A DNA stretch of 64,000 bases, taken from Streptomyces sp. NBC_01294. Lineage in GTDB: Bacteria; Actinomycetota; Actinomycetes; Streptomycetales; Streptomycetaceae. Shown piece after piece: positions 1 through 8,044 of the stretch; the stretch's first letter is position 1, and every line of letters starts with the position of its first letter. Location of the stretch: positions 1,612,001 through 1,676,000 of the forward strand of contig NZ_CP108423.1 in assembly GCF_035917235.1 (NCBI RefSeq), read 5' to 3'. Both the position numbers and the translations under genes were made by a program. Below the pieces are notes generated by a model. It did no database searches, had not been told where the DNA came from, and saw only the letters and a program-made list of their open reading frames with translations.

Positions 1-317
1 GCGCCCTCGGGATAGACGTACAGGTCCTTGCCGGACTGCCGCGTCTGCACGAGCGGCTGCGAGCCGTCCGGGCGCGGCATCGCGGTGGCGGCCGTCCTGC
101 CGGCCGCGTCGGTGGAGACCAGGATCCGGTCACCCGTGACGAGGGTGACGGTGACGGGTGCCGTGGGCTGCTCTCCGGCCGCCTCGCTCCCGACGAGTGG
201 TCTGTTTCCCGTTCCAGGCGCTCCGTCGGCCGGCTGCGCCGTCGACGGGCCGACGGCGGTGACGGCCAGGACGGCCGCGGTGGCCGCCCCGAGCGCCGTA
301 CGCGATATCGGACGCAT
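1..317 (-). CDS. N-terminus of secreted S8-type (subtilisin-like) peptidase, cut by window edge
   Basis: Only the first 105 codons are inside the window. The reading frame opens with ATG at 317-315 and encodes a signal-peptide-like start (MRPISRTALGAATAAVLAV, then a small-residue stretch ending near TAQPADG). About residue 50 it has the motif TVTLVTGDRILV, which is characteristic of the propeptide beginning of large Streptomyces secreted subtilases. No catalytic residue lies inside the window, so the peptidase assignment rests on this N-terminal signature and is an inference. The gene is divergent from the regulator starting at 510. The 190-bp gap between them shows no obvious regulatory repeat. 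Confidence 0.6.
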   Translation of the reverse strand, partial: MRPISRTALGAATAAVLAVTAVGPSTAQPADGAPGTGNRPLVGSEAAGEQPTAPVTVTLVTGDRILVSTDAAGRTAATAMPRPDGSQPLVQTRQSGKDLYVYPEG

Positions 318-509
318 CGCTCTCCCCAGGTGAATTCCGGCCAACCACTGCATTGCACGGCAAAGCTGCCGCGTAAATGGCTTCTGGCCAGCGGATGTTG
401 GTGCTGCGGTGGCGCCACCTTGGCAGAGGGGCGGGGGGTACGGCGATGATGTCCGAGGCGGGTTTGCGCCGTGGCCGCTTCCCGCCAGGCGCGGTGTTCG
501 AGAGGTGGG

Positions 510-1496
510 GTGGACGGGTTGCTGGGTGCCATAGGTCTGGACGAGGGGCAGGAGTCGGCGTACCGCGTGCTGGTGGCGCTCGGTGCGGCGGAGGTGCCCG
601 ACCTCGCGCACCGGCTGACCCTGCCGGTGCCGCAGACCGAACGGGCCCTGCGCCATCTGGAGCGGCAGGGGCTGGCCGCCCAGTCCTCGGCCCGGCCCGG
701 GCGCTGGGTGGCGGCCCCGCCCGGGGTGGCGCTGGGCGCCCTGCTGACCCAGCAGCGGCACGAGCTGGAGCAGGCGGAGCTGGCAGCGGCGCTGCTGGCG
801 GAGGAGTACCGGGCGGAGGCGGCCGAGCCGGCGGTGCACGACCTCGTGGAGGTGGTGCAGGGCGCGAGCGCGGTGGCGCACCGCTTCCACCAGCTCCAGC
901 TGGGCGCGGAGAAGGAGGTGTGCGCGCTGGTCAGCGGCCGGCCGCAGGTGGTGACGGGGACGGACAACGACGCGGAGGACCGGGCCTCCGTACGCGGTGT
1001 CGACTACCGGGTGGTGATCGAGCGGGAGGTGCTGACCCTGCCGAGCGGGATCCGGGAGGCCTCGTCGGCGCTGGCCCGGGGCGAGCAGGTCCGGGTGACG
1101 GCGCAGGTCCCGACGAAGCTGGTGATCGCGGACCGGACCCTCGCCATGGTCCCGCTGACGGCCCGCGGCGCGGAGCCGGCGGCGCTGGTGGTGCACGCGT
1201 CGGGGCTGCTGGAGTCGCTGACGGGCCTGTTCGAGGCGGTGTGGCGGGAGTCGCTGCCGCTGCGGCTGGGCGCGACCGGCTCGGCGGAGGAGTCCGGGGG
1301 CGGCCCCGACGCCACGGACCTGGAGATCCTCTCGCTGCTCCTGGCGGGCATGACCGACGCGAGCGTGGCGAAGCACCTGGAGCTGGGGCTGCGTACGGTG
1401 CAGCGGCGGGTCAAGGGCCTGATGGAGCTGTCCGGGGTGACGACACGGCTGCAGTTGGGCTGGCACGCGTACGAGCGGGGCTGGGTGGCCCGATAG
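510..1496 (+). CDS. TrmB-like / LuxR-type helix-turn-helix transcriptional regulator
   Basis: About 328 aa. The N-terminal 90 residues form a TrmB-like winged-helix domain (GQESAYRVLVALGAAEV, DLAHRLTLPVPQTERALRHLERQGL). The C-terminus carries a LuxR-type helix-turn-helix (DLEILSLLLAGMTDASVAKHL, GLRTVQRRVKGLMEL). The middle resembles the phospholipase-D-like sensor part of this actinobacterial family. I chose GTG at 510, preceded by GAGG 5 bp upstream, because the family starts close to the LGLDEGQE segment; an in-frame GTG at 471 would add 13 poorly conserved residues. It is followed after 24 bp by the DUF456 gene and may be cotranscribed with it. The ligand and targets cannot be told from sequence. 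Confidence 0.75.
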   Translation: MDGLLGAIGLDEGQESAYRVLVALGAAEVPDLAHRLTLPVPQTERALRHLERQGLAAQSSARPGRWVAAPPGVALGALLTQQRHELEQAELAAALLAEEYRAEAAEPAVHDLVEVVQGASAVAHRFHQLQLGAEKEVCALVSGRPQVVTGTDNDAEDRASVRGVDYRVVIEREVLTLPSGIREASSALARGEQVRVTAQVPTKLVIADRTLAMVPLTARGAEPAALVVHASGLLESLTGLFEAVWRESLPLRLGATGSAEESGGGPDATDLEILSLLLAGMTDASVAKHLELGLRTVQRRVKGLMELSGVTTRLQLGWHAYERGWVAR

Positions 1497-1520
1497 GGCC
1501 CGGTCGGTCACGCTGAGCAG

Positions 1521-2006
1521 ATGGATCTGCCTCAGCTGCTCCTGGTGGGGCTGGTGCTGCTGCTCGGGGTGCTGGGGGTGCTGGTCCCGGGCGTGCCGGG
1601 CACCTGGCTGGTGTGGGCGGGGCTGATGTGGTGGGCGCTGCACGAGCGGTCGGCGACGGCGTGGTCCGTACTGGTCGCGGCGACGGCCCTGCTGCTGGTG
1701 GTCCAGGTGGTCAAGTGGCTGCTGCCGGCCCGGCGGCTGCGGGGGGTGGGGATCACTCCCCGGATGGCGGTGTTCGCGGGGGCCGGCGCGGTCCTGGGCT
1801 TCGTCCTGATCCCGGTGCTGGGAGCGGTACCGGGCTTCGTGGGCGGCATCTACCTGTGCGAGCGGCTCCGCCTCGGGACGCACGGCGAGGCCCGGACGTC
1901 GGTGCGGACGGTGATGCGGGCGGCGGGCACGAGCGTGCTGGTGGAACTGTTCGCATGCCTGCTGGTGGTGGGGGCGTGGGTGGGGGCGGTGGTGGCGGGG
2001 ACGTAG
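1521..2006 (+). CDS. DUF456 family membrane protein
   Basis: 161 aa, very hydrophobic, with about four to five membrane segments separated by glycine-rich turns. The opening LVLLLGVLGVLVPGVPGTWLVW and the later GFVLIPVLGAVPGFVGGIYL are the internally duplicated glycine/proline motifs of DUF456. The function of the family is unknown. It lies 24 bp after the upstream regulator gene on the same strand. A large hairpin (2106-2144) separates it from the convergent rsgA gene. Confidence 0.8.
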   Translation: MDLPQLLLVGLVLLLGVLGVLVPGVPGTWLVWAGLMWWALHERSATAWSVLVAATALLLVVQVVKWLLPARRLRGVGITPRMAVFAGAGAVLGFVLIPVLGAVPGFVGGIYLCERLRLGTHGEARTSVRTVMRAAGTSVLVELFACLLVVGAWVGAVVAGT

Positions 2007-2105
2007 CGGGCGGGCGCCAGGAAGAACCGGTCACCTCACCTGGGGGAACGGCGTGCGCCGGCCCTGAAGCCCCCGTGCCGCCGCCCCGACAGGGCGCCCT
2101 GTGTC

Positions 2106-2144
2106 GACCGTGGGCGGGCGGCCTTCGGGCCGCACCGCCCACGG
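2106..2144. terminator. Hairpin between convergent genes, probable bidirectional terminator
   Basis: The segment ACCGTGGGCGG...CCGCCCACGGT encloses a second stem GCGGCC-TTCG-GGCCGC with one bulged A. It forms a nearly perfect 17-bp stem with a stable TTCG tetraloop, midway between the end of the DUF456 gene and the end of rsgA. There is no T-tract, which is usual for actinobacterial terminators. Confidence 0.6.
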
Positions 2145-2180
2145 TGACGCGTTGCGTTCGAGCAGGTCGGCGTGATCCGG

Positions 2181-3347
2181 CTACACCCGACCGCCCCGCT
2201 TCGCCGTGTAGTTGGCGCGGCCCTCCGCCGACTTCAGGCGCCAGTCGCGGCGGATCTCCGAGCGGAGGCGGGCGTCCGTCTTCGCCACGATGCGCTGGTT
2301 CTCCCGCAGGAGTTTGCGGTAGCTCTCCAGGCGGCGTTCCGCGAGTTCGCCCGAGTCGACCGCGGCCAGCACCGCGCAGCCCGGTTCCGCCTCGTGCGCG
2401 CAGTCGTGGAAGCGGCAGTGCTCCGCGTACTCCTCGATCTCCGAGAAGACCTGGCCGACGCCGACCTCGGCGTCCCAGAGGCCCACGCCGCGCAGGCCGG
2501 GCGTGTCGATCAGGACGCCGCCGCCCGGCAGGGCGAGCAGGTTGCGCGTCGTCGTCGTGTGGCGGCCCTTGCCGTCGACCTCGCGGGCCTCCTGGACCTC
2601 CATGACCTCCTCGCCGAGCAGCGCGTTGGCCAGTGTGGACTTGCCGGCGCCGGAGATGCCGAGCAGCACGCTCGTGCCGCCCGAGACGACGGCGGCGAGG
2701 ACGTCCGTGCCCTCGCCGGTGACGGAGGAGACGGTCAGGACCTGGACGCCCGGCGCCGTGGCCTCGACGTCCTGGACCAGGTGCCCGAGCGTCACCGGGT
2801 CCGGGACCAGGTCCGCCTTGGTGAGGACGACCAGGGGCTGCGCCCCCGACTCCCAGGAGTCCGCCGACTTACGCAGCAGTGCCTCACCGCTCGAACTGGA
2901 CATCGCGAGCGCGAGGAACCGTTCGATCCGCCCGAGGTCGAGTTCGACCGCGAGCGACACACAGATGACGATGTGATCGATGTTAGTGGCCAGCACCTGG
3001 CCCTCGGAGCGCTTGGACGACGTCGACCGTACGAAGGCGGTCCGCCGAGGGAGGATCGTCTGCGCGTACCGGGGGTCACTGCCCTCGGGGTCGACGGCGA
3101 CCCAGTCCCCCGTGCACACGACCTTCATCGGATCGCGGGGAACGACGAACGCGGTGTCGGCCCGGACGACGCCAGCAGGGGTGGCGACGTCGCACTGACC
3201 GCGGTCGACCCGTACGACCCGGCCCGGGACCAGGCCCTGCGCGGCGTACGGGGCGAACTCCGCTTCCCAGCCCTCATCCCAGCCGTAGGCGGCAAGGGCG
3301 TGCTGAGCATCAGAAGTGGAAGACGTGTTGAGCGAAGCGTTGAACAA
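2181..3347 (-). CDS. rsgA: Ribosome small subunit-dependent GTPase A (RsgA/YjeQ family)
   Basis: 388 aa. RsgA is a circularly permuted GTPase that checks late 30S subunit maturation. Order seen: N-terminal OB-fold (GLVPGRVVRVDRGQCDV), linker, G4 motif VVLTKADLV (about 173-181), G1 GISGAGKST (about 232-240), G3 DTPG (about 279), and a C-terminal zinc motif with Cys/His ligands (CRFHDCAHEAEPGC). All GTPase motifs are present, so it should be functional. Start: TTG at 3347, because AAGGG lies 7 nt upstream and the truncated second copy at 8521 has exactly the same TTG arrangement. It is preceded by a short leader ORF (3406-3477) and a hairpin covering the ribosome binding site (3348-3372), which suggests inducible translation. 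It may be a secondary, specialised RsgA of the strain. Confidence 0.88.
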   Translation of the reverse strand: MFNASLNTSSTSDAQHALAAYGWDEGWEAEFAPYAAQGLVPGRVVRVDRGQCDVATPAGVVRADTAFVVPRDPMKVVCTGDWVAVDPEGSDPRYAQTILPRRTAFVRSTSSKRSEGQVLATNIDHIVICVSLAVELDLGRIERFLALAMSSSSGEALLRKSADSWESGAQPLVVLTKADLVPDPVTLGHLVQDVEATAPGVQVLTVSSVTGEGTDVLAAVVSGGTSVLLGISGAGKSTLANALLGEEVMEVQEAREVDGKGRHTTTTRNLLALPGGGVLIDTPGLRGVGLWDAEVGVGQVFSEIEEYAEHCRFHDCAHEAEPGCAVLAAVDSGELAERRLESYRKLLRENQRIVAKTDARLRSEIRRDWRLKSAEGRANYTAKRGGRV

Positions 3348-3391
3348 GGGGAACCCTTCGAAGGGTGGCCCCGGCGGCGCGCTCTGCGCGC
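3348..3391 (-). promoter_or_regulatory. SD-sequestering hairpin pair upstream of rsgA (putative translational attenuator)
   Basis: On the mRNA strand the bases just before the TTG start read ACCCT-TCGA-AGGGT, flanked by GGGG on one side and CCCC on the other. The AAGGG ribosome binding site is therefore paired inside a stem of about 9 bp ending next to the start codon. A second stem, GCGCGC-TCT-GCGCGC, lies at 3377-3391. The same arrangement (ACCCT-GTGA-AGGGT, GGGG/CCCC, GC-rich upstream stem) precedes the truncated rsgA copy. The loop sequence has changed while the arms are kept, which argues for selection on structure. This resembles leader-peptide translational attenuation of antibiotic-inducible genes; the inducer is unknown. 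Confidence 0.6.
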
Positions 3392-3405
3392 GGATCGAGT
3401 GGGTG

Positions 3406-3477
3406 TCAGCCGGAGACCACAGGGGTGGAAACGATGAACTCCTGAATGCGGGCAGCGCCCGTCACCATGACAGTCAT
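3406..3477 (-). CDS. 23-codon leader peptide upstream of rsgA
   Basis: A short ORF starting MTVMVTGAARIQEF and ending STPVVSG. Its strong GGAGG ribosome site lies about 10 nt before the ATG, and its stop is 58 nt before the rsgA TTG start. A homologous 23-codon ORF of identical length and ending (VVSG-stop) lies in the same place before the second rsgA copy (8592-8663); 13 of 23 residues are identical. Conservation of peptide sequence, length and spacing supports a regulatory leader peptide read by the ribosome rather than chance. No known leader-peptide family was recognised. Confidence 0.6.
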   Translation of the reverse strand: MTVMVTGAARIQEFIVSTPVVSG

Positions 3478-3644
3478 CAATGTCCTCACCTCCTGCTTCT
3501 TCTCAACGAACCAACACCGTTCCCTCGGCAACGACACACAGCCGCGCCCTGGAACGAGCAGAACCATAGCCTCGCCCCAGGGCACGGCACCACCGATTAA
3601 ATGCGGGGCCTCACCTCCACACCACCGCGGCCGGCGGACCATCG

Positions 3645-3794
3645 TCACGCCGCGAGCCGTACAGCATCCTGGCTCGTGTCCAAGTGGGCTGTGGCTTTGG
3701 GCAACTTGGCCTCCAGCGCGTCCAGGACGTACCTCATCTGTACTGTCACCGCGTCGGTGTCGGGCTGTTCGAAGAGGTCAAGTTCTTTGAGCCA
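3645..3794 (-). pseudogene. Remnant of an IS256-family transposase
   Basis: A 50-codon open stretch encodes WLKELDLFEQPDTDAV followed by VLDALEAKLPKATAHLDTS. It resembles the region of actinobacterial IS256-type transposases just before the conserved LAFTAFP...WSNNPQERLN block. The conserved block itself is missing, the frame begins after a stop, and no inverted repeats are visible. It is therefore a decayed internal fragment left in the accessory island. The assignment is from recalled family similarity only. Confidence 0.45.
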
Positions 3795-3878
3795 TCACGC
3801 TGATCTTACGAAAGACCAGCTCAGAGCACACTTGGAAGACAGGCATTCGCTTCCAACGTCGGCCTGGATGCTGGGCGC

Positions 3879-4322
3879 TCAGTTCTCTGAGTATTCGCAC
3901 ATCGTCTTGGACCTACCGCCTTGGTTGTCCGCAACCTTCTTGCCGTCGACGGTGATCACACACTGGGCGGCGCGCAGCATGCCGTCCTCACCTTTCACGG
4001 TGCCGGGGACGACGGACACCGACAGGCCGCTCGCCTTCTCGGCGTCGGTGGTCAGAGTGATGGTCTCGGTCTTCTTCCAGGGCAGGGTCACGGTCTCAAA
4101 CTTGTTGGTGTTGAGGTTGTAGTAGACCTGCGCCTGGCCGGTCCCCAGGACTTCGAGGGTGACCTCGTGAGTGACCTCGCCCGCCGTGGTCTCCTTCGGC
4201 GAGACGTTCTGCTTCGAGTCGCCGGTCTTCTCCGCGGCGGGTCCTGTGCTGTCGCTGTTGCCGCACCCGGTGAGCAGTGCCACAGCCAGAATCAGAGCAG
4301 CACTAGCCTTGATCTTGAACAT
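3879..4322 (-). CDS. Small lipoprotein with MmpS-like domain
   Basis: 147 aa. The N-terminus is a clear lipoprotein signal peptide with lipobox LLTGC, so Cys20 would be acylated and the protein anchored outside the membrane. After a Ser/Thr/Lys-rich linker comes a beta-rich domain with the sequence pattern of MmpS-type accessory proteins (VTLEVLGTGQAQVYYN, ETVTLPWKKTETI, a Cys-x-VDGKKV strand and a closing MCEYSE). Two cysteines near the end (AQCVITVDGK, KTMCEY) probably form a disulfide. A clear AGGGGGA precedes the ATG. Gene neighbours are accessory, and no RND transporter is nearby, so the partner is unknown. Confidence 0.7.
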   Translation of the reverse strand: MFKIKASAALILAVALLTGCGNSDSTGPAAEKTGDSKQNVSPKETTAGEVTHEVTLEVLGTGQAQVYYNLNTNKFETVTLPWKKTETITLTTDAEKASGLSVSVVPGTVKGEDGMLRAAQCVITVDGKKVADNQGGRSKTMCEYSEN

Positions 4323-4403
4323 TATTCCCCCTGAAGACGAGTAAGTGATCTTAGTCGGGGCGCAACGTGCCTTACTCGCCGGGGCTCTGACAGCAGCCCA
4401 CAG

Positions 4404-4742
4404 TCACGTGATCCGGCGGACCGCCAGGATCGTGCGGCGACTGGAGAGCTCGGCCACTTCCACGACACGGCCCGGTCTCGGGGCACGCACGACCAGGCTG
4501 CCCCCGATGAACATTTCGACACGTGCTCTGGCCGGGAGCCCCCGTGAAGACACAGTCCCCGGCTGGATCGCCTTGGTCGGCACCGCGTGCCCGTCGTTGA
4601 TCTGCGTGTAGGTCGTGCGGGAGATCTGCGCGCCGCCAATTCCGTAGGAGCGCTGCATCTGGGACGAGCACTGGCGCACTCGGCTGCCCGGGACGTGCCC
4701 GCGCTGTCCCCCGCAAGAGCATGTTCTCGTCGGGAAGTTCAT
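4404..4742 (-). CDS. Hypothetical protein translationally coupled to the TPR NTPase
   Basis: 112 aa, beginning MNFPTRTCSCGGQRGHV. Its ATG overlaps the stop of the 988-aa gene in a TGATG, so it is probably translated by reinitiation. Codon usage is clearly coding (third positions almost all G/C). The N-terminus has cysteines at about 8, 10 and 25 that could be part of a small metal site. The rest is a basic, beta-rich stretch (YTQINDGHAVPTKAIQPGT, ARVEMFIGGSLVV). I recognise no family. Its coupling suggests that it works with the NTPase. Confidence 0.55.
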   Translation of the reverse strand: MNFPTRTCSCGGQRGHVPGSRVRQCSSQMQRSYGIGGAQISRTTYTQINDGHAVPTKAIQPGTVSSRGLPARARVEMFIGGSLVVRAPRPGRVVEVAELSSRRTILAVRRIT

Positions 4743-7708
4743 CAGGGCAGGGCTCGATCCCGCCTGTACCCCGCAGAGGCTTCGGCCGGTTGTGGGAGCG
4801 GTGGCGCCGACCACTCCCGGGATGTCGTCCCGTCCGCTTCCCAGCCGCTGCGCCGTAGGGACTCCGCCTCCGCACTGCGGCCAGCGGATTCCAGCATGAA
4901 CAACGCCGATGTGAACGCGCCGTGTTCGCCGACCAGTGCGCCGCGTGCGAGGCGGATCACCGCTTCGTCCACACGCCCCGCGTGGACGAGCGCTTGCACT
5001 GCTCGGTGACGCGCCTCGGTGTCGCCCGATTGTATGCCTCGCTCGTACCAGGTCAGCGCCTCATCGAGGCACCCCATCTCTGCAAGCATTCTCCCCGCGC
5101 AGCGCGGAGCTTCGATATCGCCTGCCTGAACCGCCCGCTCGTACCACTGAAGTGCCTCCGCTGTCAGACCAACCTCTGACAGCAGATCGCCTACCCGGGT
5201 CAGGGTTTCAGGAGGACTCGCCCCAGCGGCTCGTTCGCACCAGACCAATGCTTCCTCCACGAAGCCCACCCGCATCAGAAGCCAGATGGCCGTTCCGAGA
5301 GAACGAGGACGGCCCGCGTGCGCAGCTTGCTCACACCATTTCCGAGCTTCCGAGGCCCTTCCCGCGCGAACCAGAATGTCTGCTATGGGCTCAGAGGAGG
5401 AGCCCGCTGCCACCGCTCGTTCGCACCAGACCAGCGCCTCCTCCCACCGCCCCAGGTCGGCCAGCAACTTGGCTGCGGCGACGGGAGCTCTGTCACGACC
5501 GGCTCGCCTGGCACGCTCGTACCAGTCCAGCGCCTCGTTCACCCTGTCTCTGGCAGCCAGCGCCTCGGCCGCAGACAGAAGGACGGAGTTGTCTCCAGCG
5601 TCGACTGCGCGCTCGTACCAGGTCAAGGCCTCGTCCAACCGCCCGTGGGCAACCAGCACGTTGCCGCCCCGGGCGAGAGCACCACTGTGGCCGGTCTCTG
5701 CGGCCTTCTCGTACCGCGTGAGCGCCATGTCGAGCCGCCCTGCTGCAGCCAGGCTGTCGGCTGCCCAGATGAGCGCCGACGTTTCGCCCGCGTCCACGGC
5801 CCGCTCGTACCAGGGCAGGGCCTCATCCAGGTATCCGTGATCCGCCAGAGTATCGGCCACCCAGAGCAGGTCTCCGGCGTTCTGTTCTGCTGCGCGCTCG
5901 CACCAGTCCAGCGCTTCCTCCAGCCGCCCCAGTCCTACCAGGGTCGCTGCCATGGAGAAGAGAGACTCCCGGTCTCCGGCACTTGCGGCTCGTTCATACC
6001 AAGCCATCGCCTGAGGCAGGCGATCGGCCTGCTTGAGGAACGATGCTGCTGAGTGCAATGCTTCCCTGTCACCGGCCTGGACTGCTCGTTCGTACCAGGC
6101 GAGCGATTCCTCGATCCGTCCCGTCACGATCAGCACTTCGGCCACCACTAGATAGGCGTCGGTGATCCCTTTCCGGGCGGCTTCGCTCCCGAGCAGGACC
6201 GCGAGCCGGGACAGGCCCATCTCGCGGACAGCGAGGGCGATTCGGACGAGTTCTGAAGGGTCGGCGTGCTCCAGTAATGCCTCCCAGAACTCGGCAGGGA
6301 CCGGTGCCGCCGTGGCGTTCGCGCGGCCGTGCTGTTCCAGGTAGTCGGCCAGACGGTAGAGGGGGTAAGTGTGCTGGGGTTCTCCGGGCCTCAGGTGGAC
6401 ACGCGTCAGAATTCCTCCAACCCCGCGACAGTCCGCATCGGTGAAGCTGAGGGCGCCTGCCAGCCAGTCCTCCTGCCCGGCCAGCCGGTTCCACTGGATT
6501 TCGGTCAGGTAGGCAGGCGCGGCGGCCCGAAGGACAGGCAGGGGGATATCGCGGCCATGACCGAAGCGGCGGGCATCCACAGCTGCCCTTACGAGTGCTC
6601 TGGCGCCGTCAGGGGCGACCTGATATCGCTCCATCAGAACGGGCACGCCAGCGAGGTACTGAGTGATTTGCTGGCCTGCCTTGGCCAGCGCCTGGCCGAG
6701 CCTGGGATCGGCGCCGGCCGCCTCGGTGAGACGCGCCTGGTCCTCGTCGCTGGTAAAGGCAGCCGGCGTGGGAATACCGTGGCTCGTCAGCAGGGTACGG
6801 GCACGTGGATGCAAGTCGTCGGCACCAGCGGCCGGCTGGGTCGTGAGCCGGTCCCAGACTTCCTCCCACATGGTGCCGAGCAGCAGGACCGGAGCGCGAG
6901 TCGGGTCGTGGAGCAGCGTGCGCAAGCGGTTGCAGAGCCTCTCGCCCACGCGCCCCTCACGGACCCGTAAATAGCTGTTGTGGGTTTCGTCGAGCCAGAT
7001 CACGGTACGTGGCACGACGGCGTCGAGCCGATCCAAGGCCGCCTCAGCATCCGCAGGGTGCCACAGCCGCCATCCGTCCGGCAGCAGGGAGAGTGCTTCC
7101 CAGCACGCGCGCGTCTTGCCTGACGAGGATGAACCCACCAGCATGGCCAATCCGCTGGCCCCCTCGGCCGCGGCCCTGACAACTCGCCCCAAGACCATGT
7201 CGTGCTGCCGCTCGACATAGAGGGGCAACAGAGGAAGCGGCTCGCTCCCCGGCGGAGAAGCGTCAATCGCCGGGTGCACCTCCAACTGGAAGGGATCTGT
7301 GACGTCGGCCAGGGGTTGACCGGGCGCCTCAGCAGCACTCGCGGCAGCGGGCGGCATGTCGACGACCGCCGCCCGACGCCCTCCCTGCCGGCCGCGCCGT
7401 TCGTCAGCCGCCCGCCTTCGGAGAACTTCCCACCACGCGAGCTCCTGTGCCCTGTAGTCAGGGTTTCGACGGCGATCCGCCATGGCCTGCAAGCCCTCCA
7501 CCAGTACCCGGAAAGGCCTGGCGGAGGCGGGAACGGTCTTGCCGGCGATCCAGTCGCTGAGTGTGGCGTCACTGAACACCACCGGCGGACGCTGGTCCTT
7601 CCCATGTTTGATCAGGCGACGGTAGGGCGGCGCTCCCGCCCGCCTGTACAGCTCGGCCAAGGCGGAGAAGAAGTTCTCCACCGCCGGACCCTGTTGCTCA
7701 TCCGCCAC
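4742..7708 (-). CDS. Large NTPase with N-terminal HTH-like region and about 13 Sel1/TPR repeats
   Basis: 988 aa. Residues 1-110 include a segment (FSDATLSDWIAGKTVPASARPF, RVLVEGLQAM) like the small DNA-binding or adaptor helices seen in Streptomyces STAND proteins. An NTPase core follows, with Walker A GSSSSGKT at about 192-199 and Walker B TVIWLDE at about 235-241. From about 500 to 960 there are some 13 repeats of 36 residues with consensus ALxWYERAVxAGD, which is typical Sel1/TPR architecture for binding a partner. Start GTG at 7708 with AGGGGG 5 nt upstream. This layout (adaptor, NTPase, repeat sensor) is that of signal-transduction ATPases, many of which act in phage defence or development. 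That role is an inference here. It is coupled to the downstream 112-aa gene and lies in an island flanked by two rsgA copies. Confidence 0.75.
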   Translation of the reverse strand: MADEQQGPAVENFFSALAELYRRAGAPPYRRLIKHGKDQRPPVVFSDATLSDWIAGKTVPASARPFRVLVEGLQAMADRRRNPDYRAQELAWWEVLRRRAADERRGRQGGRRAAVVDMPPAAASAAEAPGQPLADVTDPFQLEVHPAIDASPPGSEPLPLLPLYVERQHDMVLGRVVRAAAEGASGLAMLVGSSSSGKTRACWEALSLLPDGWRLWHPADAEAALDRLDAVVPRTVIWLDETHNSYLRVREGRVGERLCNRLRTLLHDPTRAPVLLLGTMWEEVWDRLTTQPAAGADDLHPRARTLLTSHGIPTPAAFTSDEDQARLTEAAGADPRLGQALAKAGQQITQYLAGVPVLMERYQVAPDGARALVRAAVDARRFGHGRDIPLPVLRAAAPAYLTEIQWNRLAGQEDWLAGALSFTDADCRGVGGILTRVHLRPGEPQHTYPLYRLADYLEQHGRANATAAPVPAEFWEALLEHADPSELVRIALAVREMGLSRLAVLLGSEAARKGITDAYLVVAEVLIVTGRIEESLAWYERAVQAGDREALHSAASFLKQADRLPQAMAWYERAASAGDRESLFSMAATLVGLGRLEEALDWCERAAEQNAGDLLWVADTLADHGYLDEALPWYERAVDAGETSALIWAADSLAAAGRLDMALTRYEKAAETGHSGALARGGNVLVAHGRLDEALTWYERAVDAGDNSVLLSAAEALAARDRVNEALDWYERARRAGRDRAPVAAAKLLADLGRWEEALVWCERAVAAGSSSEPIADILVRAGRASEARKWCEQAAHAGRPRSLGTAIWLLMRVGFVEEALVWCERAAGASPPETLTRVGDLLSEVGLTAEALQWYERAVQAGDIEAPRCAGRMLAEMGCLDEALTWYERGIQSGDTEARHRAVQALVHAGRVDEAVIRLARGALVGEHGAFTSALFMLESAGRSAEAESLRRSGWEADGTTSREWSAPPLPQPAEASAGYRRDRALP

Positions 7709-7896
7709 GGCGCCCCCTGCACGACTCCGGCCACGGATCCGGACCGGAAACCGCCCGGATTCTTCGTCATCGACGCGGTGACCAGCATAGGGATGCTCGT
7801 GCGACGACGTGGCAGTTCACCGGATCGGCGCCCGGAAGTGCCTGATGACGTCACCTCCCGACCGGGCGGCACGGACACACGGAGTGGACACTTCCC
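7709..7896. other. Intergenic stretch upstream of the NTPase gene
   Basis: No convincing gene on either strand. This segment must hold the promoter of the large NTPase gene. No unambiguous -35/-10 pair or inverted repeat was seen. Confidence 0.4.
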
Positions 7897-8025
7897 ATGG
7901 CCGATCGAACGAACAACAGCAGCTCGACGAGCATGCGCGAACGACTGACACTGGCCGCGGTACGCGGAGCAGCCTCCGGCGCCTCTCGAGCCATTGTCAC
8001 CTGGCTCATCGAGCTGCTCCGCTGA
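7897..8025 (+). CDS. Possible 42-aa amphipathic microprotein
   Basis: A small ORF beginning MADRTNNSSSTSMRERL and ending IVTWLIELLR. GGAG lies about 12 nt before the ATG, and the third codon positions are GC-biased. The C-terminal 30 residues would form an amphipathic helix with alternating hydrophobic and Arg/Glu positions. Its stop is 20 bp from the stop of the truncated rsgA on the other strand. No family was recognised. It could be spurious, but coding bias and a complete start-stop unit make it worth listing. Confidence 0.35.
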   Translation: MADRTNNSSSTSMRERLTLAAVRGAASGASRAIVTWLIELLR

Positions 8026-8044
8026 AGGAACCGGAAGTTCAAGC

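Noticed and set aside
377..1516. Long Gly/Arg/Pro-rich frame overlapping the TrmB/LuxR-type regulator
   Set aside because: Low-complexity composition typical of the wrong frame in GC-rich DNA; the overlapping frame has recognisable domains and proper codon bias.
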